From: Centroberyx gerrardi
Taxonomy: Eukaryota; Chordata; Actinopteri; Beryciformes; Berycidae
Assembly (NCBI RefSeq): GCF_048128805.1
Contig: NC_135998.1
Coordinates: 30,158,492-30,222,491 of the forward strand
Direction of reading: 5' to 3'
Length of the DNA: 64,000 nt
Below are positions 11,935 through 24,862 of this stretch, piece by piece. Under the pieces are notes generated by a model that worked only from the letters and a program-made list of their open reading frames with translations, was not told the origin of the DNA and ran no database searches. The first letter of the stretch is position 1, and each line of letters starts with the position of its first letter. The position numbers were made by a program, and so were the translations under genes.

Positions 11935-12323
11935 TAAGTTTAGTCAAGTATGTCAACATGGAGGAACAGGGAAGCTAGCATTAGCGTTGTCTGCTAGTTA
12001 GTGGGAAGAAACCATCATATAATATCCATATGCTTATTACTGACATAATTATAGCTACACAGCGTTAGTTACAAATGGGCAAAGTGTAATAATGTCTAGG
12101 TAAGATTTGTGATGTAACTGTAGTTAAGCCATGTAGCTAACATTACCCTTCCTTCCCCTGCTAACCTACTAACTAGTCCACTCCCCCCCCCCCAGGCCCA
12201 GGACAGGTTGTTGTTGTTGTTAAATAGGAAAGTGTGCTAACATCCAAATCATCTGATTAGCCCTGTAAATTTGATCGTAATTGTATTGCTCTTCAGTGTC
12301 CGGGGACCTTCAGTTTTTTCCAG

Positions 12324-12382
12324 CCTGTTTAACAAGCCTTTGGAGTGGCACTTGTTAGCGGGGAGGAGCTGGAGGAGTCAGG
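12324..12382 (+). other. lrsam1: lrsam1 5' UTR part of the start-codon exon
   Basis: A polypyrimidine tract and CAG end at 12323, and the ATG follows 59 bases later at 12383. An alternative acceptor (cttcag) ends near 12296. The ATG context GTCAGG-ATG-C is moderate, but the encoded start [13 protein letters not shown] matches the known LRSAM1 N-terminus, which decides the start. Confidence 0.6.
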
Positions 12383-12507
12383 ATGCCTCTGTTCTTCAGA
12401 AAGAGGAAACCCAGTGAGGACTCCAAGAAGAGGCTTGAGTATCAGCTGTGCTTGGTAAGAAAGACGTTTGCCCCCAATATGTGTATACATGTGGATATAT
12501 AGGCTAT

Positions 12508-12563
<56 letters not shown>

Positions 12564-12655
12564 CAGCACAATCTCACAGCTGGAAAACACCCTCATGTTG
12601 GTGGAGGAGTTTGAGTCAAAACCCTTTTTGTGGTTGTCCGGACAACGTATGCCCT

Positions 12656-12734
<79 letters not shown>

Positions 12735-12858
12735 CCAGCTAACCTCCATTCCCCAGCTCACAGCCAGAAAACCCTCCTGTTGCTGCTGAGATTTGAAGCT
12801 TGAGTTAACAACCTTTTGTTATTTCTGAGACAACCTGCAGCCCTTGTTGTGTGTATTT

Positions 12859-12909
<51 letters not shown>

Positions 12910-15900
12910 ATATATCTCTGATTAAATAAGATGTTTTGTGCAAAAGAATAGCTTGAGAATTAGATTTACATTCATCCCATTAGGCCTTCAAGAACCTTGC
13001 CTTCTCGTATGTCTTCTACCAAACAAATACACTAGGAGCATGACGTGGAACATTTGGAAACAGAATGATGTGGAAATTTGGTGACTCATCATCACCCTTT
13101 AGTGAAATATGTGTGCGTCTTTGCTGTCTAAAAGAAAGAATATGTATTCCAAATGACTGACTGTAAATTCTTCTTGTTTGGCAGTCTAAGGAGGCAGGCG
13201 CCGATGACATCCTGGACATCTCCGCTTGTGAGCTCTCAGAGGTGAGTGGTAGAGTGTGTCGCTGTTGGATAGATGTGAGGCAAGCATATATTACCACCAG
13301 CTAGGTGTCCACTGCCTGTTTCAGCTATAGGACAACACTTAAGCCAGTTAAGCTTGTTACAGCCCGGCTCGTATAGGCCGTAACAACAGAGACATATGGC
13401 AAAGTAAAAGGGGACTTACTGGCAAACAGATGACCAGACATAAGCAACTCTAACACAGTTCGCAACTCTCTCACCCATCAAAGATGACACCCACACTGTC
13501 ATCACCTTAGGTGCGGGGGAAGGTGTCGACAACAATGTTTTCCAACTCACTGCTAGGTTTTCAGGCTTTCTAGACTTGACAAGAGGCTGCTCCTTAGCCA
13601 GTATGCCCTGCTCAGCCGAATTGGCCGCAACCTCAATCTTATGACCTGGAATTTCCAAAAGTTGCGCTTTAGTGCATCGACAAAACTGCTCCAAAGTAGG
13701 ACACCCAAACTTCCCCAAATCCTCCTCCATATTGGAACCAATGAGAAGTAATCCTGCTGACACCGGCCAAAACAAATACCAAAATCGCAATGACATAGCA
13801 GCACCCTAAATGCTAAACAAAAGGCTGCACAAAAACCAGTGCAACCCAGGGCAACGTAAGTGTTACCGAACAAACGCAGCACTGGCTGAACCAGCACGAT
13901 ACAAAGATAACACTAGCACACAAAAGAGCAGGTAACTTACACCAAGCCTTCAGGTAACCACTCACCAACTCTAGGCCATTAACACTAGCAGTATTCATCA
14001 TAGCTCACAACCCCAGACAAAATTCCCAATCTGGTCAGTGCGGTCTTCAAAACCCTTGGCGTCCTCCTTGAGCCAACGGCTACCAATCACCACCTTGTAA
14101 TGCTCAGCAGTTTGTCGTACAATGTTCCAACAATTCTTTTTGGGAACAATTCACAAGCGAGCCACATTGCCAAATACCGTGTTGTGAAGGAGAATTACTT
14201 GAAGTGAATATTACAAATGTTTGCAGATGCGTTGAGGTATAATCTGTCCGTTCTGTCATAGAAAACATGATGGTCTTATATAAAAATATATCTGCTGCAT
14301 GGCAGGCTGGGATTTGCCAAATGCGTGTTTGGAACAAAGGTCTGTTATGGATGTAATGAAGTCATTTCTTCTCATAAAATACCATTTCCATAATAATTTG
14401 TGGTAACAATTGAGCAAAAACAAATCCACCCCTGACAGACATTTTCTTTCCATTTAATACACTGAAAGTTTCTCTGATAACCAGTTTTCATTAGTCATGA
14501 TGGAACTTTTTTTTTTTTTTTTTCGTCTTTGCTTCTGTCCGTCAAATCTGGGTCAGTGGAAACCTGTCAGTTAATGACAAAAAAAACCAGATATATATAG
14601 TATAGGGCCAGTGTCTTGGGTCATGCTCTGGTGTGTGGATGTTGACTTCTACAGATTTAGCCATCGTTTGTGTAACACGTTATACATGATTACTGCATTG
14701 ATGTTGTTTGGAAAATTCTGTAGACTTTAAGAGAGTTGCATTTGATTATGGATGTCACTGATGCCTCATATTTTAATATTTTTAATCTCTTTCAGGTTCC
14801 CTCCAGTGCCTTTTCCATCTGCAAGGTGCTGCAGAAGAAGGTAAGGACACGCCTGGGAGCGGAATAGTGGAGGAAGGAAAAACAAGTTTCAGCAAAAAAT
14901 AGCAGTCCATTTCTGTTCCCCACTTTTTGTACGTTTGCGATATTTTTAGTTTACTCATAACAAACAAATCCCTTCAGATGTTTGCTTAACCTAGGCAAGG
15001 ATTGATGGAATTTAGAATTTTTTTTTTTTTTAGTGGACAGGGATCCGATTTCTTTATATGAAATGTTATATTCCTATTTTATTCAGTTTATATAGCTAAT
15101 ATTACCAATAATCATGCAACCTACTTGTATGTGTATGTGCCCAGTTGAACAGTCAACAGCCAATCATATCTCTGTCCTGTTTTGTTCACCCAGGTCCTCA
15201 TCCTCCACAGCAATGATCTGAGGTCTCTGCTGCCCAAAGGATGTGATGTCCGGGGTCTCGCCACTTTAAAGGTAGGGTCAACCAGACACACTGGGATAAT
15301 GCCAGGGTGAGAAATGAACAGTTTGGTCAAAGCTGCTGGTGGATAGCCAAATTACATGTAAAAATAAAATGTTTAACTAGTTCATTTTGGACATTTGCAA
15401 GCATATATAGACATTTTGGTGAATACTTTAATCCAAAGTGCCTTACAGCACCATAAGTGCATCATTTTTAGTATTGATCCCCTAAGCCTGGCAAGTGTTG
15501 AGGGTAAATTATACTTCTGCGTCTTCTTCCTCTTCTGCGTATAATTTGCCCTTTAGTGCCATGCTCTACCAATTGAGCTACACTGGACCACAAGACTACA
15601 GATATTAGAACTACAAAGTTGCTGCTTCAAATCCCATTTTCCACTCATGTTTAGCTCTCAGATAGTGCGTCACCACATTTAGCAAGAGCTCAGAAAATCA
15701 AATGGAAGATGGAAAATTGATTTGAATCCAGTCACATCGACAAAGCAACGAAGCTATAGGCTAAAAGGTTTCTGTAGGTTTCTCCCAAGTCTGCTTGAGA
15801 TGTAGCCTATGAAAGACCTGAAAGCAGGCCCTGGCACTCAGGTGTATATTGCTACTAGTCGCCTACCTTTTTAAAATCCTCATTATAGAACTGAGCACGA

Positions 15901-18900
15901 CACAAGATGCTACTGCAGGTGTACACAGTGACACAGTCGTCTCTCTCACTGTTAATCCCTCCCGTCTGTCCCCCAAGGTATTGGATCTGCATGAGAATAA
16001 GCTCACCTCACTCCCAGATGACATTGGGAAACTAGCGTCACTGCAGGTAAAAACCACGATGAATATGATTCCCGTTACAGACGAGGGAAATGAATGACTG
16101 CAACTGATCACCCGCATGCGGACATTTTGTGTCCCGTCAGGTTCTGAATCTGGAGAAGAACCATATGAAGGCCCTGCCGGACTCCATCGGAGATCTACGG
16201 CTTCTGCAGACGCTCAATGTGAAAGGTACGATGCTTAGATTTATATATATATATATATCACATATGACACTGTATGGCAGCAGTCCATGCAAACTAATGG
16301 ATTAAGAACCTAGAAGTCGTGTGACGTCAACACAACTCATTTGCATACAAAAAGAGTATTGCAGATCAAATATGTGATGATTTATAATTTAAGATTAGAT
16401 TTTCACAGTAATACAACTTTTGCTTATTTTTATTCATTAGGTGCTGATCCATAAAGATCAGACATGATTTGTAGACATTTTGTAATGATTTAATGATTCA
16501 GCATGACAACAAGTGAAATCACATGGCTGCTGTGTGTGTCTAACACTGTGTGTCCCAACAGGTAACTGTCTCAGTATGCTGCCGTCCTCAGTGGGCTCTA
16601 TGAGCAGCCTGCGGACCCTCGACCTGAGCGACAACACCATCCACCAGCTTCCCAAAGCTCTGGCCTACATCCGTACCCTGGAGGTGTGTGTGTGTGTGCA
16701 CGTTTTGGGATTAAAATTGACTGTAAGGCTAAAATTGTGTGACGGTTTTACATCGTGTGTGTGTTTTTTGATAGAGCTTCACACTTGATGCTGCCATGAT
16801 GTCCTATCCACCTGCATCTGTGTGTACAGAAGGTACAGAGAGCATCCAGCGCTTCCTATGTGATGGTGAGAGTCTAGTTTATGGCATCTCTCTCTCTCTC
16901 TCTCTCTCTCCCTCTCCCTATAGACATTTCATGAGATACAAGATATATAAGAACATTGCTGGATTTCTTCTTTCGTATGTGTTGTTAGAGCTGGGAGAGG
17001 AGTACTGCCCTCCATCCCAGTATCTCTTGCCAGTGCTCGAGAGTGACTGTGGCAAAACGAACACTGATGGCATGGACGGTATGGAGCAGGCCTGGCAGGT
17101 AGGTAGCACACTAACCATAGCTATTTTTTCCCAGACTTTCACCACCACTATGTTAAATTTTCCCATAAAACTGATATTTGTCTTATTGAGTCTGGTCTTG
17201 TAGTGAAAGACCAGTACAAATAAAAATCTGTTTCATTTATTAATGGGAATGACTGGAAAACTAGTCAATTAATCCTTAATTGACGTGCTAGTAGATAGAT
17301 CTGTCAATTTCACCTGAAAATCAATTTTGACTATGGATTGACTGAAATGAGTCACGTTCGATATCGGGTATTCGATTTCGCAGGAAATATCGCGATATTC
17401 GATAATATTGAATATCGGCCCAAGCCTAGTCAGTGTCTGTCTTTCTCTGTATCTAAGTTTTAACTGAATTGATTAGAATTAGGTAATAGTATTTTTGTTT
17501 TTTGTTTCTGTTGGTAATACTGGATGACTCATTCAGGCTCTCCATCGTTTCTCTGTTGCAGAACAAATTCAACGACTACGAGAAGAGAAAGGTGTGTGAC
17601 TCCACCTGACACAGTGGTTGGCAGATACAACCTGTCTACACACATTATATGTTACTCCAAATATCCATAGTTTTGAATTTAACTCATATGGACACAGAAA
17701 AGTCCTTTACCAGCTTTGCTCTTGGCTTGGCAACTGATGTGCAAATAAAATTTTCATAAAATCTGCACTACACAATTTTCACAAAATTAGAACTATTACT
17801 TATTTCTATTCATTGGATACTGCTCAGTGGAGAACAGAAATGATTTGTAGAAGATGATTTTGTCAAGTGCTGTAAACTAATGAAATTTAATAGTATGGCA
17901 CCATGGCAGTTGCATACTGGGACTGTTGTTGTGTAACTTCCACCTTTGTCCGTCCCATCTTTTGTGTCTTTTTTCCACTGTACTGTAATATCCTTTTCTT
18001 TATTTCCGTTGTTATTTCGCACACATACATGCAGACGCCCTCACTCCTCTCTCTCCCTCCTCCAGGAGCAGAAGCACCAGGAGAAGCTGGCCTTTGAGCG
18101 GCACCTGGAGGAGAAGCAGAAGGAGCACGCCCAGCTGCTCTTCATGAACAACTCCCGCAAGGAGAACATCCTTCACTCCGTCCGGCAGGTGCTTCACACG
18201 CTCACTTGCTTTCGCTCTTGCACTTAAAGCACTATTCCACTTAGTTTTAACATGGGGGTTATTTGGCACTTGACCGGCATGAAAACCAGAATATAAACTA
18301 ATCACCAAGATCAGATGCAGCTGGACGAGTTTGTAGCGTTCAGATTTTTACCTCCCATTCATTTGAATGAGCCAAGAAAATAGACTGAAAACTGACATTT
18401 AACACGTTGGTGAACGGATTCAACAACAGATCCTGCTGCTGTGATTTTCAACTGACTGTGAGTCCAACATTTTAGACATAATTTAGCAGAATAGCATTTT
18501 TATCGATAGAAGAGAACATAGTGGAGGGATACCATTTAGGAGAGATAGTTCCTGTTTTGGAGACAGGATCTACTTTTATTTTTAAATACTAATTTTAGTG
18601 TAAACCAAGAATAGAAAAGCAAAATGAGGACAGACCCAGGATGCTTTGTTGTCTTAAAAGCAGGATCTGTTGTTGAATCTGTTCACCAACGTGTTAAATG
18701 TCAGTTTTCAGTCAATTTTCTGGCCTCATTCAAATGAATGGGAGGTAAAAATCTGAAGACTACAAACTCGTCCAGCTGCATCTGATCTTGGTGATTAGTT
18801 TATATTCTGGTTTTCATGGTGGTCAAGAGCCAAATAACCCCCATGTTAAAACTAAGTGGAATATTGCTTTAACGAGTCTGCACTAATGTCTGGATAGATG

Positions 18901-21900
18901 TGAATTTTAAAGACTATTTGATGCAGATGTGTTTTCTAGTTATGTTTTTGCCATTGTCTTTTAAGAACTCATTGAAGCTAGTTCAGTTGGTATGGCCACA
19001 CAGTGGACTTGACTTGATTTGAGTCTCCACCGGCTGTTTCTTTCAATGTATTCGTTACCAGAGCAAAGTTACCCAAGGTACAAATTTTGCTCACCAAGTT
19101 AACAGTGTGTGTACTAGTGCAGTGTTGCCTACAGTGAAAGTATGTTTGGTTTCCTGAGATCTCTGCCTCAAACACTCAGACACACTCTGTGTGTGTGTGT
19201 GTGTGTGTGTGCGTGTGTGTGTGTGTGTAGGCATCAATCATTGACTACTCACATGATGCTCAGTCCAATCCGTTCCTATTAAATACAGTATGTTTGGAAG
19301 AGTACCAGAATGGCCAACCGCTTAATGTTTTATGCGTGAATGGCATTTCACCTCAAAAAACACACATTGGAAATTGCATCCTTAGTGGGTGAAATTCACT
19401 CTGTGTCTGTGCACCTGACAGACTGAACATAACACTGATACTGAACCAAACATTAACAGTGAAACTGGAGACAATGCAGCCTCCAGCAGCCCAGTACACT
19501 CACTACTTAAATTGAATTCTATAGGGATTTTCTTTCTCACCTGTGCATTATGTAGGCTATTTCTGGGTTTTGTAGCCTATTTCTGGGTTTCTCAAGCCTA
19601 ACAATACTCCCCGCCCAAACTCACCGATGTGCAGGAGCAGGAGCGTCTGGAGCAGGGCGTGTCCCAGCAGCAGAGGGCCCAGGAGGCGGAGAGGCTGCTG
19701 GTGCTGGGGCGGGTCCGACAGGCCGAGAATGACATCAGCGGTCGCATCAGCAGCCTTTTAATGGACAACAACCGGTAGGGCAGGAGAGGACTGGCTGTGC
19801 AGCAGTGTGCTTGGTTGTGAAGGTTTTGGGTGTGTGTGATGTATTATGTATTATATACCATGGCTGGAATGCTTCACCTTCAGTTCACCCTCTGAATGCG
19901 TCCCAGCTAATTGCATGTGTATCCATCTGTCTCTCCAGGCAGAAGAAAAGCGCAGATTTTCTCCAGGCCTTGGAGGCGGATCGGTGAGTGGACAGATAAT
20001 CGATCCATATTAGAGCACTCCCATCCGAACCCATTACAGCTAAAGAGATTTGAGGCACTCCAAGACACCGCAGTACTCATCCGATTGCACTCCACTTAAC
20101 AATCTGAGCCTAATGGAAAACAAGATATATATATATATATATATATATATACTGTGTGTTTGTGTATATTCCTCTACTTTCTGCTTCCATTACTACATTA
20201 GTTGATATGTCCCTACTTCAATGTGGTGAATAAAGTAGTTCTAATTCTGAATTATGCATTGTCCAGAAAAGACACTTTTGCAGAAATTGACAAAAGCAGT
20301 TGATTTTATTCCCCCTTTTGCTGCTTATGTTTTTATATTTTACCATACATTTTCATAGTGACAGTATTCCTCACCACAGGATCCGTATGGAGCATCTGAC
20401 TGCCATTACACAGGAAGAAGCCAATTCACTCAGGAAGAGAGAGGTGGCAGGTAAGCAGCCTGGGAAACGAGCTTTAACTTGAGCTGTTTTATTTCAAATT
20501 CAAGTACATGCAGCACACCTTGTAATGGAACAACATCATACTCGGAGTCCTTGATGATTGAATTAAAGTGGATAGAAAAACTCCCCAAAATCAAATCCCA
20601 GTGTAAATTTAGCATGTACATAAAAGAAAATAAACCTAAGTGTGTGGATTCAACAAGGAAACGCACATAAAACAAACAAGCAACAGGCAGCTCAGATAGG
20701 AACATTGTCAAAAATGGATTGTCAGGATATTGGTGGATGGGGAACAAGGGAGACGAGGTGTTTAAAGTAAATTTTAAAGGGTCTCTGTGTAATATTTCTG
20801 CTTTACTGAAGTGTAATATGACTAGTAAATATCAGCAGAGGTTCCTGAATGGTAGTGAGTGAAACAAAGTGAGAATTCTGTATTCATAAACACAGGGGCG
20901 GGCCGAGGCTGTGTGTTTTTGTTGTTGTTTGAAGACCTTCCTACCACACCAAGGTCCATTCAAAAATCGGACAATTTGTTTTTCCTTGCTTATCGGCAAA
21001 ACACACACAATCCAAAATATAATTTGAGACTTTATTACTAATCAGTAGGGTGTTCTGGTAAATTCAGCATGTATGTAATCCTTCAAACAGCTCGAATTAT
21101 AACAGAAGTAGTGTTACTTTACACACAAAATAGCGACTCCTTACCTTCTATACATCCCATCCCATCCCACAGACAACAGGAATCGTGGTAATGTCAGCAT
21201 CCATTGAACAAAAAAAAATGTGCTAACTTGGTAAAACCCCTCCCTTCTCTCTCTCTCTCTCTCTCTAGTGGCCATGCAGAAGATGCTGTCAGATAGCTGT
21301 GCGATGAACCTCCTCCAGGAGGCCAGCGACTTCCGCAGACAGAGCCTTGTCTCCGAGGCCTGCAGAAGGTTGGACACACACACACACACACACACACACC
21401 AAATCTTGGCTGGATGACGTTAATGTTGCAGAGCTGCATGGAACTTGTTATGAAGTGGGCCAGCATAAACTCATCTTCTTCCCTTTCCATGTCCTCATAA
21501 CAGTCTGGAGAGTTTGGACAGGAGGTTTGATCAGGTGCTCTCCCTCCAAGTGTTAGACAAGTCCAAAGCCATCGCCCACATCTTGCAGGAGGTACGTGAT
21601 CCATGGATGTGTCCTGTAAACCTGCGGTCTGGACACCTTCAGTGCATGACAATGAATTGAAATCGATAATTACGATTACAATTTAGGCATTTAGCAGACA
21701 CTCTTATCCAGAGTGACGGTCAGGGTTGATGGGGATAATAATTATTGTTTTTCTATATATAGTACACATACTTTTTCACCTTGCTAGCTTTCCTCATACA
21801 ACAAGATAGTAGTTTCTCTTAGTTTCAAGGAATGAACTAAGATTGTGAAAAAGTCTGTATAAACTTTGCTCGATGAAGAAAAATATTCCACTATAATAAA

Positions 21901-23820
21901 TAAAAATGAGCGCATGGTCACATCCCGACACTGTCGTCCGCAGGAGGAAATGCAGAAAGCAGCGTTCCAGGCCCTGCAGCTGCAGAAGGACAGCGTACAC
22001 GGCTACATCCGCAACCAGGTCTGTGGGGGAGTAGCAGCCTAGTCAGTGGTTCACAGTTTTACTATGACACCGCCTAACACTTGGAAAGCTATACAGTAGA
22101 GGATGAAATATAGCTAAACAATTTCAACACACAACACTAGTTTTAGAAATGCCTTCAGTTAAATTGTTCTTCAAAACTCCCTACTTCATATTGGGTGTTA
22201 CGATCACCATGTGTTTGTTTTACATTGATCTAAGACAGTCTGATTGTGCCAGTAAGACAGAGGGATTATAATATCCAATATATTTCCATTGTCAAACTTC
22301 CGCTTTCTTGGACATTTAAAAAAAAAAATGAAAATAAGATGAAGACCCTTATATACATTATTCATAGCTAAAAATAAGTTTCTAAAAAGCACCACAAAGG
22401 AAAAGTGTCACCAGAACCACGCTCATACACCAGCCGCCACAAGGGGGCAGCATCCATTTCCATTGCCTACCGCTTCCAGGAATAACTGATTCATCTACCT
22501 CCTCCACATTTTATATGCCTCTTTGATTTATTATTTAAAGAAGAATATTTATCTGCGGACAGAAGATCATTTTATCAAATCATTCCCAACTTGTTCATGG
22601 CGACTTCCCGCTCAGCGGCTCATCTCCCTGATCCCTGCTAGCTTCATGTTTCCTTTATCTCCATTGTCTCCAGATCAAGCTCATAGAGGGTGAATTAATG
22701 CAGCTGACTAAGCTGGAGGTTAAGAGACGCAATCTGGACGCTGAGAACCTGCAGGTGGGTGTCACCGCCTCCTCTCCTTCCCTCCTACCCTTGCCCCCTT
22801 CCCTTGGCTTGTTTTCTCCTCTTTTCTACTGATTACTTTGCCTTTTCTTTGGCTCTCTCCATGTCATCGCACCATAGCAAACATTTCACATGACACAGAC
22901 AGAGGGTGGAGAAAATAACCTCAAGTAAAAGGATATTAAATGATAGGAATCAAAGGTAGTGACTATAATAATAATAATGGGTGTCCGTGAAATATGTTCC
23001 CATCATGCCAATACAAAGCACTTGGAAAATAAATTCTGCAGATTAGGAAATCAGATTTTCTTTAGAAAATATTCTTGATTTTCATTGAACATATTACTTC
23101 CAAATTAACTATTCATGCTTCATGCTTCATTCTTCCCAGGCTGCATTACATCTACACATCACTATGATAGATCCTTTATTGTTCCTATTCAAATTATTTT
23201 ACCTTTGTTTTGCTCATTACCATATCCAAATGAACAATATTAATAAAAACCTATAGTAAGGAGAGGATTTTAACACCATGCACACAATCATTCCATCAAA
23301 CGAGTCACCAGTACCACTAAAGCCTGATTACAACAATAACAAGTTATTATGAGTTCAATGCAAATTTACAGAATGAGTTTCTCAGTTGTCTCTAATATAA
23401 TCAATCAATCTAATATACCACCTGTCTTTCTTGTCTCTCTGCTGTAGCTGTCCAAATAAAGCAGAAATGCCTGAAAAAAATAATCTTTAAAAAAAATAAA
23501 AACCAAAACCAACTAAGATTAGGGCCTGATGGCAAATTCTGATCTTTAATGTAGACTGTAGAGCAGTCAGGAGCTGTCTGTGGATCTGTGCTACACTTCA
23601 GTACATAGGGAGTGAAAAATTATGTAAAGATCTGTCTAACACTGTACAATTGGACTCTAAATGGATGTAGTGTGATTCCTTTTGGTTCCAATTCAAAGTC
23701 TAACTGCTGTATGTTCAACTTGAAAGATGACGACCTTGACTTCCAGTACTGTACATGCCATAGATGTCTATTTTTACACTGTCCACTGGTCAGCGTACAT
23801 TGTCACTCTGCTTCAAATGT

Positions 23821-23869
<49 letters not shown>

Positions 23870-24809
23870 CGTGCGTGCAGGAGGTTCTGGTGGAGCAGCG
23901 CTCGGCTCTCAGTGACATGTTGCAGCAGCTGCTGAAGCAGAAGGACCAGAGAGAGATGGAGCTTCGCCAGGTTCTGGTGAGGAGCCAACTGGTTTCACTG
24001 GGCCTCAGTGGTGCTGCCTTGACCAACACACTGTTCGTCTGTTTGTTGTAGTGATGTTGGCCTCAAGTCACTGTGAAGGCTGATACACATGATCACCAGC
24101 AAGATGGATCTGTGCTGGCTGAGCCATTGTTTTCCTGTAGTCCACTGAAAACTGCAATCTTCCAGCTTTCTGCTGGTTATGAGACATTTGCGCTGTAAAT
24201 TGCTGTGAATGAATGTTGAAAGTCAGGGTTTGAGATATTTTAAACAGACACTGTATGACCAAAACGTCATGGTTTCTAAATTGGCTTAAAATTGGTAAAT
24301 GGTAAATGCGGTAAATATCATTGTTGCATTTTTTGTCCCACCTTTCCTAATCCCAGTGAATGCACCACCCTCGTTCTCACTGTCTCATAAGATAGTGTCT
24401 GTCCAACATGTTCAACACTGTTTACTGTTTACAGTTTACATGCGGTCTCCTCCAGTGTGTGATTGGCTGTCAACTTGTCAATCAAAGCTCTGGTGTGAAC
24501 AGAAAGGACACACCCACAGTTATCAAGACAGGTGCTAGATGTAGTGAAAATGTGGCTGCATCAAACCAAAAATGAAGGCAAAGATGTTTTTAGTGAATTT
24601 ATTGCACTTTTAAGCTGATTTGCCAACAGCACAAACTGAACTTAAAGTCACCAACATGGTCAAAAACAGTATTGTGTGGCTTTGTTTTGATTTAAACTCA
24701 GGTTCATTGTGCAAATGTAAAACAATCTTTGACTAGTGGAAGCCTTTACAGCTTTCATTTGGAACAAGCAGGACTATGCAGAGTAGTTCATAATTGTGTG
24801 TATATATGT

Positions 24810-24862
<53 letters not shown>

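Noticed and set aside
12329-12789. Val-Cys and Thr-His repeat ORFs over lrsam1 intron and at 23.6-25.0 kb
   Set aside because: Translations of (GT)n/(CA)n microsatellites; the real lrsam1 exons use other frames.
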